DNA of 64,000 nucleotides from Papio anubis (GCF_008728515.1 NC_044995.1:43191576-43255575); one strand, 5' to 3'. Counted from the first letter of the stretch, positions 49,881 through 61,630 are shown. Program-made: numbers and translations. Notes: generated by a model not told the origin, from the letters alone.

Positions 49881-50009
49881 CAGAACTCACCTTTCAGGAC
49901 TGCCCTGAGCTTTGAAAGCAGACAGATGCCAAGTGCCTTTAAATGTAGAAGAATCAGCAGGCAGAAAGCACTCAAGAAGTAGGTGCTGTTACTAGAATAA
50001 CTGCATTCT

Positions 50010-50312
50010 GGGCCAGCCACCGTGGCTCACTGTAATCCCAGCACTTTAGGGAGGCGAGGTGGGTGGATCACCTGAGGTCAGGAGTTTGAGACCAGCCTGG
50101 CCAACAGGATGAGACCTCATCTCTACTAAAAATACAAAACTTAGTTGCCTGTGGTCCCAGCTACTTGGGAGGCTGAGGCAGGAGACAATCGTTTGAACTC
50201 GGGAGGCGGAGGTGCAGTGAGCCAAGATTACACCACTGCACTCCAGCCTGGGTGATAGAGTTAAGACTCTATCTCAAAAAAAAACAAAAAAACAAAAAAC
50301 CAAAAAAACAAG
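50010..50312 (+). mobile_element. Alu with short internal deletions
   Basis: Its A-rich tail is the insertion point of the next Alu. Confidence 0.88.
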
Positions 50313-50617
50313 GCTGGGCGCGGTGGCTCAAGCCTGTAATCCCAGCACTTTGGGAGGCCAAGACGGGTGGATCACAAGGTCAGGAGATCGAGACCATCCT
50401 GGCTAACACCGTGAAACCCTGTCTCTACTAAAAAATAGAAAAAACTAGCCAGGCGAGGTGGTGGGCGCCTGTAGTCCCAGCTACTTGGGAGGCTGAGGCA
50501 GGAGAATGGTGGGAACCCGGGAGGCGGAGCTTGCAGTGAGCCAAGATTGCGCCACTGCACTCCAGCCTGGGTGACAGAGCGAGACTCTGTCTCAAAAAAA
50601 AAAAACAAAACAAAACA
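50313..50617 (+). mobile_element. AluY of Old World monkey type
   Basis: GGCTCAAGCC head and AAAAACTAGCC linker; same strand as its neighbour. Confidence 0.93.
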
Positions 50618-50629
50618 CATTCTGCATCT

Positions 50630-50750
50630 TTCCTGAGTCTTCCTCCAAAAGGAGTCCTGGGGTCACCCCAGCTCCACTTCCTACAGCTCTGGGACCTTAC
50701 ATTAAGGCTTCCCTGCCCTGTGCCTCAGTCTTCTCACCTATAAAATGGAG
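50630..50750 (+). mobile_element. MIR-type SINE fragment
   Basis: GTGCCTCAGTCTTCTCACCT and ATAAAATGGAGGTAATA are the forward MIR 3' part. Confidence 0.65.
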
Positions 50751-50756
50751 GTAATA

Positions 50757-51061
50757 GCCAGGTGCAGTGGCTCAAGCCTGTAATCCCAGCACTTTGGGAG
50801 GCCGAGACAGGCGGATCTCAAGGTCAGGAGATCGAGACCATCCTGGCTAACACGGTGAAACCCCGTCTCTACTAAAAAAATACAAAAAACTAGCCGAGCG
50901 AAGTGGTGGGCGCCTGTAGTCCCAGCTACTCGGGAGGCTGAGGCAGGAGAATGCCGTAAACCCAGGGAGCTTGCAGTGAGCTGAGATCCAGCCACTGCAC
51001 TCCAGCCTAGGCGACAGAGCAAGACTCCGTCTCAAAAAAAATAAAAAAATAAAAAATAAAT
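50757..51061 (+). mobile_element. AluY of Old World monkey type
   Basis: 15-bp duplication AAAATGGAGGTAATA / AAAATGAAGGTAATA at 50742 and 51062; inserted at the end of the MIR fragment. Confidence 0.94.
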
Positions 51062-51192
51062 AAAATGAAGGTAATAACTACTTCTTCCCTAACAAGTGAC
51101 AGTCAGAGGAGGGAACGACTCAGAACTATGCCTCATCTATAGTGACCCTAAGTCAGTGTGGATATTGTCACCATTTAAACACAAATTGTTTG

Positions 51193-51489
51193 TTTGCCTT
51201 AGAGACAGGGTCTTGCTCTGTTGCCCAGGCTGGAGAGCAGAGGCATAATCATAGCTCACTGTAGCCTGGAACTCCTGGATTCAAGGGACCCTCCCACCTC
51301 AGCCTCCTGAGTAACTGTGACCACAGGTGCATGCCACCATGCCCAGTTAATATATTTATTTATTTATTTACTCAAGACAGGATCTCACTATGTTGCCCAG
51401 GCTGGTCTCAAACTCCTAGACTCAACTGATCCTCCTGCTGAAGCCTCCCAAAATGCTGGGGTTACAGGCATCGGCCACCAGGCCTGGCC
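51193..51489 (-). mobile_element. Alu, old (J-like)
   Basis: Diverged, full length. Confidence 0.88.
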
Positions 51490-51526
51490 CATGCTGGGCT
51501 CTCTACACTTACTAAAAACTAATAGT

Positions 51527-51690
51527 GGCTAGGCACAGTGGTGCATGCCTGTCGTCCCAGCTGCTGGGGAGGCTGAGACAGGAAGATTGCCCGACCCAGG
51601 AGATTGAGGCTGGAGTGAGCCATGATTGCGCCACTGCACTCCAATCTGGGCGACAGAGCAAGACCCCATCTCAAAAAAAGAAAAAAAGAG
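51527..51690 (+). mobile_element. Short Alu-related element
   Basis: The head fuses directly to a later segment at CCTGTCGTCCCAGCTGCTGG, giving a form of about 160 bp. Confidence 0.85.
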
Positions 51691-51753
51691 GCCAGCATGG
51701 TCTCTGGACTGGTAGAGGCAAAGTAAGAGGAAATTGTTCTTATGTCTACTTTA

Positions 51754-52060
51754 TTTTTCTATTTTTTATTTTTTGAGACAGAGTTTCACAACGTCACCCA
51801 ATCTGAAATACAGTGGTGCAACTGATCTCAGCTCACTGCCACCTCTGCCTCCAGGTTCAAGCGATTCTCCAGTCTCAGCCTCCAGAGTAGCTGGGATTTC
51901 AAGCACCTGCCACCACACCCCGATAATTTTTTTTTGTATTTTTAGTAGAGACAGGGTTTTGCCATGTTGGCCAGGCTGGTCTCGAACTCCTAACCTCAGG
52001 TGATCCACCCATCTCGGCCTCTCAAAGTGTGATTACAGGTGTGAGCCACCATGCCCAGCC
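51754..52060 (-). mobile_element. Alu
   Basis: Full length; CTTATGTCTACTTTATT and CTTATGTATATTTTAAA flank it. Confidence 0.9.
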
Positions 52061-52179
52061 CTTATGTATATTTTAAAAATCATTTCTTTTATAACCCTGC
52101 TACCTGATTTTCACTTGAAGACCGAGACTTTGCTTCTTCCCATGGGCTTCAGGACAGATCCCTCAAAACAAGCCAGTGG

Positions 52180-52480
52180 GTTTTTTTGTTTTTGTTTTTT
52201 TTGTGACAGAGTCTTGCTCTCTCACCCAGGCTAGAGTGCAATGATGATCGTGGTTCACTGTAACCTCTGCTTCCCAGGTTCAAGCAATTATCCTGCCTCA
52301 GCCTCCCGAGTAGCTGGGACTACAGGCATCCGCCATCACGCCTGGTTAATTTTTGTATTTTTAGTAGAGACGAGATTTCACCATATTGGCCAGGCTGGTC
52401 TCGAACTCCTGACCTTGTGATCTGCCCGCCTCAGCCTCTCAAAGTGCTGAGATTACAGGTGTGAGCCACTGCGCCTGGCC
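52180..52480 (-). mobile_element. Alu
   Basis: Full length; its flank is reused by the next Alu. Confidence 0.9.
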
Positions 52481-52488
52481 AACCAGTG

Positions 52489-52820
52489 TTTTTGTTTTTT
52501 TTGGTTTTTTTTTTGTTTTGTTTTGTTTTGTTTTTGTTTTTGAGATAGAGTCTCTCTCCGTCACCAGGCTGGAGTGCAGTGGCGCCATCTCGGCTCACTG
52601 TAACCTCCACCTACTAGATGCAAGCAATTCTCCTGCCTCAGCTTCCTGAGTAGCTGGGATTTCAGGCACGCACCACCACGCCCAGGTAGTTTTTATATTT
52701 TTAGTAGAGACAGGGTTTCACCATGTTGGCCAGGATGGTCTCGATCTTTTGACTTCGTGATCCACCCGCCTCAGCCTCCCAAAGTGCTGGGATTACAGGT
52801 GTTAGCCACCGCGCCCAGCC
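52489..52820 (-). mobile_element. Alu
   Basis: Full length with a GTTTT-patterned T tract. It borders the MARCHF2 3' end. Confidence 0.91.
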
Positions 52821-52904
52821 GGCCACCAACGTTACTTTTTTACCTCCACATGGTCCCTCCCTGGGAGGTCTCCTTTGAGAAACGTAACTGACAAGTCCAT
52901 TTTG

Positions 52905-53376
52905 TCCAGCCAGGGCTCCTTTTATTCATTCAGGGGCGGGTTTTTGAAACGCAGTGCAACTTTTATATAAAGTCGAGGGTGCCAGGAAAGTGGGCCTGCC
53001 AGGTGCAGAGAAGCGCAAGAAGCTTGCTGGAATGTTCCAGCTTTAAGGGCGCCCTTGATACACCGGCCACAGCTGCTGGCCCAGAAGGTGCCATGTGGAC
53101 CTCAGAATGAGATCAGCGTGCCTGCTCCGTCCAGAGCTCAGGACCGTGTCCACCTGTCCTCGATATGAACAACAGTGTGCAAAAAAAAAAAAAACAAAAC
53201 CAAAACCCTGATAATATCTTCACACAGGATCACAGACTAGGCTCCGCACGGTGTCTCTTGGCCTAAGAAGCGTTCAGGCCGTGCGGGAAGTGTTAGGCAG
53301 TTTCCATCCTTCCACAGGACAGGGTATTGCCAGCTACCTCTGGCCTCTCTGCTGCAGGGCCCGGACAGCCCAGCGT
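52905..53376 (-). other. MARCHF2: MARCHF2 3' UTR
   Basis: Repeat-free sequence of about 470 nt runs between the stop codon and the poly(A) signal. The end is inferred. Confidence 0.7.
52921..52926 (-). terminator. MARCHF2: MARCHF2 poly(A) signal AATAAA
   Basis: A canonical AATAAA lies about 450 nt after the stop, just before the Alu block that begins at 52820. Confidence 0.75.
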
Positions 53377-53535
53377 TCATACTGGCGTCTCCTCTGCCAC
53401 CTTCTTCAGGAGTCCAGCCGCCAGCGGAGAATGCTGGGGGCCCTCGGAGCTGTCCGCTTCCCGGATCTTCAGGCGAACTTTCTGGTTGGTCTTTCTCCAC
53501 TCGGAGTACAGCTGGCAGTGGTAGCGGAAGGAGAC
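53377..53535 (-). CDS. MARCHF2: MARCHF2 last coding segment
   Basis: The acceptor is gccccgcag. It encodes VSFRYHCQLYSEWRKTNQKV and on to KKVAEETPV, stop TGA at 53377-53379. The juxtamembrane part is basic, as expected on the cytosolic side. Confidence 0.95.
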   Translation of the reverse strand, partial: VSFRYHCQLYSEWRKTNQKVRLKIREADSSEGPQHSPLAAGLLKKVAEETPV

Positions 53536-56500
53536 CTGCGGGGCAGTCCTGCAGTGAGCGGGGGCGCTGAGAAGGACTCCACCCGCAAAGGAGGCAAAGC
53601 AAGTTGCCGTGGCACCCGCGTTGGCCCAAACCACGGCTGGGGCTCATGCTTCCAGAAGCAGAGCTGGCTTACGAACATTCCTCCCGCAAAGTGCACACAC
53701 ACAGACCCATTCACAATCCTGGTGACACCCACCAGCTTTCAGAGTCCTGCAAAGACAAGATACACCGCACACACACCAGCAGGAAGCAAAGGGGAGCTCC
53801 TTTCCTGCCTCTCAGTGGGAAGGAAGTGAAACAGCCTCTTGGGAGGCATTAAATGTCAATCGGTCAGGCCCGGCGCGGTGGCTCACGCCTGTAATCCCAG
53901 TGGTTTGGAAGACTGGGCGCGGGGGAAGATCACTTGAGCTGAGGAGTTCAAGATCAGCCTGGGCAACATGGAGAAACCCTGTCTCTACTAAAAACTCTGA
54001 CTCTACTAAAAATACAAAAATTGGCCGGGCGCGGCGGCTCAAGCCTGTAATCCCAGCACTTTGGGAGGCCGAGGCGGGTGGATCACGAGGTCAGGAGATC
54101 GAGACCATCCCTGGCTAACATGGTGAAACCCCGTCTCTACTAAAAATACAAAAAACTAGCCGGGCGTGGTGGCGGGCGCCTGTAGTCCCAGCTACTCGGA
54201 GGCTGAGGCAGGAGAATGGCGTGAACCCGGGAGGCGGAGCTTGCAGTGAGCCGAGATCAGGCCACTGCACCCCAGCCTGGGTGACACAGCGAGACTCCGT
54301 CTCAAAAAAAAAAATAATAATAAAAAAAAATTAGCTCGGCGTGGTGGCATGGGCCTGTAGTCCCAGCTACTTGGGAGGATGAGGCAGGAGAATCGCTTGA
54401 GCCTGGGAGATATGGGCTGCAGTGAGCCGAAATCGCGCCACTGCACTCCAGCTTGGGTGACAGAGTGAGACCCTGTCTCAAAAAAAAATTGTTTTAATGT
54501 AAATCAGTCACATAATTGCCAAAACATGCAAGCAAAAAAGATGTCACTCAATAAGTGAATGAATAAATAATCAGTGGTGCTTCCAGATAATGAGATATTA
54601 TTCAGCGCTAAAAAGAAACTAAGCTGGCAAAGGTAGCTCATGCCTGTAATCCCAGCGCTTTGGGAAGTCAAGGCCGGGGGATAACTTGAGCCCAGGAGTT
54701 CGAGGTCAGCCTAGGCAACATAGCAAGACCTTGTTTCTAAAAAATATTTTAGAATCAGCCAGATGTGGTGGCCCAGGTCTATGGTCCCAGTTACTTAGGG
54801 GGCTGAGGTAGGAGAATCATTTGAGCCCTAGAGGTTGACACTGCAGTGAGCTGTGCTCACGCCACTGCAATCCAACAGAGTGAGATTCTGTCTCAAAAAG
54901 AAAAAAAAAAAATGCTGGGCACCCTGGCTCAAGCCTATAATCCCAGCACTTTGGGAGGCCAAGGTGGGTAGATCACCTGAGGTCGAGAATTCGAGACCAG
55001 CCTGACCAATATGGAGAAATTCCATCTCTACTAAAAATACAAAATTAGCCGGGCGTGGTGGTGGGTGCCTGTAATTCCAGCTACTCAGGAGGCTGAGGCA
55101 AGAGAATCGCTTGAACCCGGCGGGGAGGGGTGCGAAGGCTGCAGTAAGCTGAGATCAGGCCACTTCACTCCAGCCTGGGTGAAAGAGTGAGACTCTGCCT
55201 CAGAAAAAAAGCCCTTAAGTCACAAAAATAACTTTAACTGCATATCACTAAATGAAATAAACCAACCTGAAGATGCTACATACTGAATGACTCCAACTAT
55301 AGGACATTCTGGAAAAGGCTAAACTATGGAGACAGTAAAAAGATCAGCAGTGAATAGGGGTTGGGGAAAAGGAGAATGGCATGAATAGAGAGAGCACAGA
55401 GGATTTTTAGGGCCATGAAACTACTCTGTCTGATATTATAATGGTGAATATGGCCGGGTGCAGTGGCTCACGCCTGTTATCCCAGCACTTGGGAGGGCCA
55501 AGGTGGGCAGATCACGAGGTCAAGAGATCGAGACCATCCTGGCCAGCACGGTGAAACCCCATCTCTACTAAGAATGCAAAAATTAGCTGGGCGTGATGGC
55601 ACATGTCTGTAGTCTCAGCTACTTGAGAGGCTGAGGCAGGAGAATCACTTGAACCCAGGAGGCGGAAGTTGCAGTGAGCCGAGATCGCACCACTGCACTC
55701 CAGCCTGGCATAGAGTGAGACTCTGTCTCAAAAAAACAAAACAAAACAAAAAAATAGTGAATACATGTCATTATACATTCATCAAAACATATAAATGTCC
55801 AACAATAAGAGTCAGCTCCCAGCCTGGGCAACATGGCAAAACTCCGTCTCCACCAAAAAAATACAAAAATTAGCCAGGCATGGTGCACACACCTGCAGTA
55901 CTAGCTACTCAGGAAGCTGAGGTGGGAGGATCAATTGAGCCTGGGAGGGTGAGGCTGCAGCGAGCCATGACCACACCACACTGCACTGCAGTCTGGGTGA
56001 CAAAGCACGATCCTATCCCCTCCCCGCCACACACACACACACACACACACACACAAAGGCCAGGTGCGATGGCTCACACCTGTAATCCCAAAACTTTGGG
56101 AAGCCAAGGTTTGAGCCTGGGAGTTTAAGACCAGCTTCGACAACATAGCAAAATCCTGTCTCTACAAAAAATACAAAAATTAGCCAGGTGTGGTAGTGGA
56201 CACCTGTGGTCTTGGTTACTCGGGGGGCTGAGGTGGGAGGATCGTTTGAGCCCAGGAGGCAGAGGTTGCAGTGAGAGGAGATCACACCACTGCACTCCAG
56301 TCTGGGAGACAGGGCGAGATAACCACTGCAAAACAAACAAATGAAAAAAGTGAATCCTAATGTGAACTATGGTTTTAAAGGGATAATGAAGGTTCACTGA
56401 TTCTAACAAATGCCCTACTTGGGTACACGATGTTAACAGTGAGGGAGGCTGTGCAGGTTGTGTGTGTATGGAGCAGGGTGATATACAGGAACTCTCTGTA

Positions 56501-56845
56501 CTTTCTGCTAAATTTTGCTGTGAACCGAAAATTACTATAAAAATTAGTCTATTAAAAAATTTAGGCCGGGCGCGGTGGCTCAAGCCTGTAATCCCAGCAC
56601 TTTGGGAGGCCGAGGCGGGTGGATCACGAGGTCAGGAGATCGAGACCATCCTGGCTAACATGGTGAAACCCCGTCTCTACTAAAAATACAAAAAACTAGC
56701 CGGGCGTGGTGGCGGGCGCCTGTAGTCCCAGCTACTCGGAGGTTGAGGCAGGAGAATGGCGTGAACCTGGGAGGCGGAGCTTGCAGTGAGCCGAGATCGC
56801 GCCACTGCACTCCAGCCTGGGTGACACAGCGCGAGACTCCGTCTC

Positions 56846-56876
<31 letters not shown>

Positions 56877-57713
56877 AAAAGTGGCCAGGCACGGTGGCTC
56901 ACACCTGTAATCCCAGCATTTTGGGAGGCAGAGGCAGGCCGATCACGAGGTCAAGAGATCAAGACCATCCCGGCCAACATGGTGAAACCCTGTCTCTACT
57001 AAAAATTTAAAAATTATCTGGGCGTGGTGGCGCACAACTGTAGTCCCAGCTACTCAGGAGGCTGAGACAGGAGACTTGCTTGAACCTGAGAGCCAGAGGT
57101 CGCAGTGAGCCAAGATCGCGTCACTGCCCTCCAGCCTGGTGACAGAGTGAGACTTCGTCTCAAAAAAAACAAAATCAAAAAAAAAAAAAAAAATGTCACC
57201 TGGTGCAATGGCTCATGCCTATAATCCCAACACTTTGGGAGACTAAGGTGGGCAGATCACCTGAGTCCAGGAGTTCGAGACCAGCCTGGCCAACGTGGTG
57301 AAAACTCATCTCTACTAAAAATACAAAAATTAGCCAGATATGGTGGCAGATGCCTTAATCCCAGCTACTCAGGAGGCTGAGGCACAAGGATTGCTTGAAC
57401 CGGGGAGTCGGAGGTTGCAGTAAGCCAAGATCATGCCATTGCACTCCAGCCTGGGCAACAGAGTGAGATTCCGGCTCAATCAATCAATCGATCAATCAAT
57501 AAATGTCAGTTCACATCCTTTGACCAAGCAAGTTCCCAAGAAAGATTTGCATGGACAGTGCCCAAAGCACTGTTCATAATGGAAAAAAAAAAAGGAAGAA
57601 GTAGAAATAAAACCACATACACATTGGAAAAAATCCCAGTGCCTGTGAAAAGTGATTGGTTAAATAAATATGGTACACTCATACAATGAATATCTGCTGG
57701 GTGGCTGCCTCGT

Positions 57714-57748
<35 letters not shown>

Positions 57749-60700
57749 TTGTTTTTTGAGATGGAGTCTCACTCTGTCACCCAGGCTGGAGTGCAGTGGC
57801 CGGATCTCGGCTCACTGCAAGCTCCGCCTCCCGGGTTTACGCCATTCTCCTGCCTCAGTCTCCCGAGTAGCTGGGACTACAAGCACCCGCAACCACGCCC
57901 AGCTAATTTTTTTGTATTTTTTAGTAGAGACGGGGTTTCACCGTGTTAGCCAGGATGGTCTCGATCTCCTGACCTCGTGATCTGCCCGTCTCGGCCTCTC
58001 AAAGTGCTGGGATTACAGGCTTGAGCCACCACACCCAGCCTGTTTTTTTTTTTTAAAGAACACCAGCAAAATGAAAACAAGCAGATACTAAAACAGTAGC
58101 TATGATTTCATCCAGTTTACATATTTTAAAATATGCTGGTAGGGGCCGGGCACGGTGCCTCATGCCTGTAATCCCAGCACTTTGGGAGGCCAAGGTAGGC
58201 GGATCACCTGAGGTCAAGAGTTCAAGACCAGCCTGGCCAACATGGCGAAACCCCGTCTCTTTACTAAAAATACAAAAATTGGCCGGGGCGTGGTGGCACG
58301 TGCCTGTAATCCTAGCTACTCAGGAGGCTGAGACAGGAGAATCGCTTGAGCCAAGGAGGCGGAGGTGGCAGTGAGCCAGGATTGCGCCACTGCACTCTGC
58401 ACTCTAGCCTGCATGACAGAGCAAGACCCCGCCTCAAAAAAAAAAAAAAAAATGCTGGTAGGTGCACTGAAAAATACTTTGTGAGGCAGGGACTCCCCTA
58501 CAGCTGGACAATAGTGGTTATGTCTGAGGGGTGAGACTGTGGGAAACTTCTGCCTCTAAGCAATGGTTCTGCTGCCTACCAGAGGCCTAGAACAACACCT
58601 CACACCCCCATCATTCTGTCTGTCTCTGTCTCTCATTCAGGCTTTTTTTCTCTTTTTTTTTTTTTTCTTTTTCTGTGAGACAGAATCTTATTCTGTCACT
58701 CAGGCACCCAGGCTGGAGTGCAGTGGCGTGATCTTGGCTCACTGTAACCTCTACCTCCCGAATTCAAGTGATTCTTGTGCCTCAGCCTCCCGAGAAGCTA
58801 GGATTACTGGCATGTGCCACCACACCTGGCTAATTTTTTATTTATTTTTTTGAGATGGAGTCTTGCTCTGTTGCCCAGGCTGGAGTGCAACGGTGCAATT
58901 TCAGCTCACTGCAACCTCTCCCTCCCAGGTTCAAGCGATTCTCCTGCCTCAGCCTCTTGAGTAGCTGAGATTATAGGCACGTGCCACCACACCCAGTTAA
59001 TTTTGTATTTTTAGTAGAGACAGGGTTTCACCACGTTGGTCAGGCTGGTCTCGAACTCCTGACCTCGTGATCCACCCACCTCGGCCTCCCAAAGTGCTGG
59101 GATTACAGGTGTGAGCCACCGCACCTGGCCAATTTTTTTGTATTTTTAGTAGAAACAGGGTTTCACCATGTTGCTCAGGCTAGTCTTGAACTCCTGACCT
59201 CAAGTGATATGCCCGCCTCAGCCTCCCAAAGTGCTGGGATTACGGTGTAAACCACTGCATCCAGCCTTTTTTTTCCTTTTTCTTTTACTAATATTATTAT
59301 TTTCTTTGAGACAAGGTCTGGCTGTATCACTCAGGCTGAAGTTCAGTGGTGCAATCTCAGCTCACTGCATCCTCTGCCTCCAGTGCTCAAGCGATCCTAC
59401 CACCTCAGCCTCCAGAGTAGCTGAGACTGCAGGCATGCACCACCATGGCCGACAAACTTTTGTATTTTTTGTAGAGATGGGGTTTTGCCACTTTGCCCAG
59501 GCTGGTCTCGAACTCGTGAGCTCAAGCAATCTGCCTGCCTCAGCCTCCCAAAGTGCTGGGATTACAGGCATGAGCCTCCGCACTTGACTCTATTATTATT
59601 ATTTTATTATTTATTTATTTATTTTTAAACGGAGTCTAACTCTGTCACCAGGCTGGCGTGCAGTGGCTTGATCTCAGCTCACCACAACCTCTGCCTCCTG
59701 GGTTCAAGCGATTCTCCTGCCTCAGCCTCCTGAACAGCTGGGACTACAGGCGCGCGCCACCACACCCAGCTAATTTTTATATTTTTAGTGGACATGGGGT
59801 TTCACCATGTTGGCCAGGATGGTCTCGATCTCCTGACCTCATGATCCGCCCGCCTCGGCCTCCCAAAGTGCTGGGATTACAGGCGTCAGCCACTGCGCCT
59901 GGCCTACCACTAATTTTTACATTTTTTGTAGAGATGGACATCTTGCTTTGTCGCCTCATCCTGGTCTTGAACCTCCTTGCTTCAAGCAATCTTCCTGCCT
60001 CGGCCTCCCAGTGTGCTAGGATTGCAGGTGTTAACAGCCACTGGGCCTGGTTTCACTCAATGTTTTCATCTCAGTTCCTCTCTCTCTTCCCCTTCAATTT
60101 CTTTTTCTTTTCTTTTTTTTTTTTAAAGACAGAATCTCACTCTGTTGCCCAGGCTGGAGTACAGTGGCACAATCTCGGCTCATTGCAACCTCTGGCTTCT
60201 GGGTTCAAGCAATGCTCCTATCTCAGCCTCCCTAGTGGCTGGGATGCCAGGTGCGTGCCACCACACCAGACTAATTTTTTGTATTCTTAGTAGAGATGGG
60301 GTTTCACCATTGTTGGCCAGGATGGTCTCAAACTCCTGACCTCAAGGAATACGCCCACCTCAGCCTCCCAAAGCGTGGGGATTACAGGCATGAGCCACTG
60401 CACCAGGCTTTCCCCTTTCAATTTGTCTTTTTTTGTTTGTTTGTTTGTTTGTTTTGAGACAGAGTCTCGCTCTGTCGCACAGGCTGGAGTACAGTGGCGC
60501 AATCTCAGCTCGCTGCAACCTCTGCCTCTCAGGTTCAAGTGATTCTCCTGCCTCAGACTCCCGACTAGCTGGGATTACAGGCACCCACCACCACGCACAG
60601 CTAAATTTGTGTACTTTTAGCAGAGACAAGATTTCACCATGTTGGCCAGGCTGGTCTGGAACTCCTTGGCTCAGGTAATCCACCTGCCTTGGCCTCCCAA

Positions 60701-60758
60701 AGTGCTGGGATTATAGGAGTGAGCCACTGTGCCTGGGATTTCCCTTTCAATTTCTTTC

Positions 60759-60789
<31 letters not shown>

Positions 60790-61630
60790 TTGAGACGAAG
60801 TTTCGCTCATTACACAGGCTAGAGTGCAATGGCACGATCCCGCCTTACAGCAGCTTCCGCCTCCTGGGTTCAAACAATTCTCCTGCCTCAGCCTCCCGAG
60901 TAGCTGGGATTACAGGCATGCACCACCACACCTGGCTAATTTTGTATTTTTAGTAGAGACGGGGTTTCTCCATGTTGGTCAGGCTGGTCTCGAACTCCTG
61001 ACCTCAGGTGATCCACCTGCCTTGGCCTCCCAAAGTGCTGGGATTAGAGGGGTGAGCCACTGTGCCCAGCCTCAATTTCTTAATCTACATCTATTTCCCC
61101 ATTTATTTGTTCTCCCCCAATCTCTCTCTCAGGCATTTGCTCCTCTCTGCCCCGCTCCTAATCTTGGGGGTTCATGGATGGGGGTTCCTGCACTCAGGTC
61201 AAGGTTTACACCTAGCTCAGGAATTCCCTAGACCTTTGTCACATTTGGAATCTGAAGCTCCCAGAGAGGCAGGGTGACCTCAGAAGCGCTCTTCCACCCA
61301 GGGCCATAGACAGAGGCAGCCAGGGAGCCCCATACCCCACAAGCCAGGGGTCAAATCCCTGGCCCTGCTGCTCCCAGCGGCGGAGCTCCAGATGCACGCT
61401 GCAAAGCCGCAGCCACTCACCAGCGTCCAGAGGACATAGATGGTGAAAAGGGCGATGGTGAGGGCAATGAGACCCACGGCCTCCAGCTGGCTGTGGAGCC
61501 GGAGGTGGTCCTGGGCCCCGCGCAGGCACAACCAGCCCGAGATGGCGGCCAGCGGCGTGATGAACAGGAAACACACCATGTCGCAGCACAGCGTCCGCTT
61601 CTCGGTCCGCGGCCCCGGGTCCTTCAGCCA
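53377..61630 (-). CDS. MARCHF2: MARCHF2 (membrane-associated RING-CH E3 ubiquitin ligase 2), last two coding exons
   Basis: MARCHF2 is a ubiquitin ligase of endosomes and other membranes. Two exons, 61421-61630 (70 codons, phase 0) and 53377-53535 (52 codons plus TGA), give the last 122 residues. Together with the 124 missing residues this matches the 246-residue length I recall for the human protein. The part seen begins WLKDPGPRTEKRT, then transmembrane segment 1 (VCFLFITPLAAISGWLCL), a short luminal loop (RGAQDHLRLHSQLEA), transmembrane segment 2 (VGLIALTIALFTIYVLWTL), and a cytosolic tail ending in EETPV, a C-terminal PDZ-binding-type motif. The N-terminal RING-CH domain is encoded outside the window. 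HNRNPM lies downstream on the same strand. Confidence 0.95.
53867..54488 (+). mobile_element. Alu interrupted at its linker by an AluY
   Basis: Outer parts are 53867-54022 and 54333-54488. The outer left part carries a short duplicated TCTACTAAAAA unit. Confidence 0.9.
54023..54325 (+). mobile_element. AluY nested in an Alu
   Basis: AAAAATT duplicated at 54016-54022 and 54326-54332; monkey-type AAAAACTAGCC linker. Confidence 0.93.
54622..54912 (+). mobile_element. Alu, old
   Basis: Diverged, full length, next to an L1-like fragment. Confidence 0.87.
54913..55212 (+). mobile_element. Alu
   Basis: Full length, in the tail of the previous Alu. Confidence 0.9.
55225..55450 (+). mobile_element. 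Old L1 fragment
   Basis: ATCACTAAATGAAATAAACC, TGACTCCAACTATAGGACAT and TGGAAAAGGCTAAACTATGG are L1 3'-region phrases. Further pieces follow at 55758-55815 and 56346-56563 between Alus. Confidence 0.75.
55452..55757 (+). mobile_element. Alu
   Basis: Full length; splits the L1 fragment. Confidence 0.92.
55816..56027 (+). mobile_element. Alu, 5'-truncated
   Basis: Starts in mid left monomer and ends in a CA repeat instead of an A tail. Confidence 0.87.
56028..56055. repeat. (CA)14 microsatellite
   Basis: Uninterrupted CA run between two Alus. Confidence 0.95.
56057..56345 (+). mobile_element. Alu, old
   Basis: Diverged, with an internal deletion in the left monomer. Confidence 0.87.
56346..56563 (+). 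mobile_element. Old L1 3'-end fragment
   Basis: CTGCTAAATTTTGCTGTGAA and AAAATTAGTCTATTAAAAA close an old L1. Confidence 0.7.
56564..56873 (+). mobile_element. AluY of Old World monkey type
   Basis: Near consensus, with a long A tail and AAAAAATTTA on both sides. Confidence 0.94.
56883..57193 (+). mobile_element. Alu
   Basis: Full length, directly following the AluY. Confidence 0.92.
57195..57504 (+). mobile_element. Alu with (CAAT)n tail
   Basis: Full length; the tail is a CAAT repeat (57476-57502). Confidence 0.91.
57505..57712 (+). mobile_element. Old L1 fragment
   Basis: ATAAATATGGTACACTCATA and CATTGGAAAAAATCC-like text fit L1 ORF2 3' sequence. It continues around 58055-58143 and after 58453. 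Confidence 0.6.
57714..57742. repeat. (TG)n microsatellite
   Basis: GT run of about 14 units just before an AluY. Confidence 0.95.
57750..58040 (-). mobile_element. AluY of Old World monkey type
   Basis: Full length, GGCTTGAGCC head in reverse. Confidence 0.93.
58144..58446 (+). mobile_element. Alu
   Basis: ATGCTGGTAGG duplicated at both ends. Confidence 0.93.
58646..59268 (-). mobile_element. Alu interrupted at its linker by another Alu
   Basis: Outer parts are 58646-58845 and 59131-59268. Confidence 0.88.
58846..59130 (-). mobile_element. Alu nested in an Alu
   Basis: Inserted in the AATTTTTT linker of the host. Confidence 0.88.
59269..59588 (-). mobile_element. Alu, old
   Basis: Full length with a T/A-rich leader. 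Confidence 0.88.
59590..59904 (-). mobile_element. Alu
   Basis: Full length with a TTATT-patterned tract. Confidence 0.9.
59910..60050 (-). mobile_element. Alu monomer, old
   Basis: Left-monomer sequence with small insertions. Confidence 0.82.
60101..60408 (-). mobile_element. Alu, first of three at one target
   Basis: Bounded by CCTTCAATTT-type flanks at 60091 and 60414. Confidence 0.9.
60425..60737 (-). mobile_element. Alu, second of three at one target
   Basis: Has a GTTT-patterned tract and the same CCCTTTCAATTT flank. Confidence 0.9.
60752..61070 (-). mobile_element. Alu, third of three at one target
   Basis: CTTT-patterned tract; ends before CTCAATTTCT at 61071. Confidence 0.9.
61421..61630 (-). 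CDS. MARCHF2: MARCHF2 exon with both transmembrane segments
   Basis: This 210-nt symmetric exon (phase 0-0) has acceptor ctcccctgcag and donor ACGCTG/gtgagt. It carries both membrane spans; skipping it would keep the frame and yield a soluble form. Confidence 0.95.

Noticed and set aside
59658..60290. 210-codon open frame on the plus strand
   Set aside because: It runs through Alu sequence and reads as the usual Alu-derived peptide (SCLSLLNSWDYRR type).
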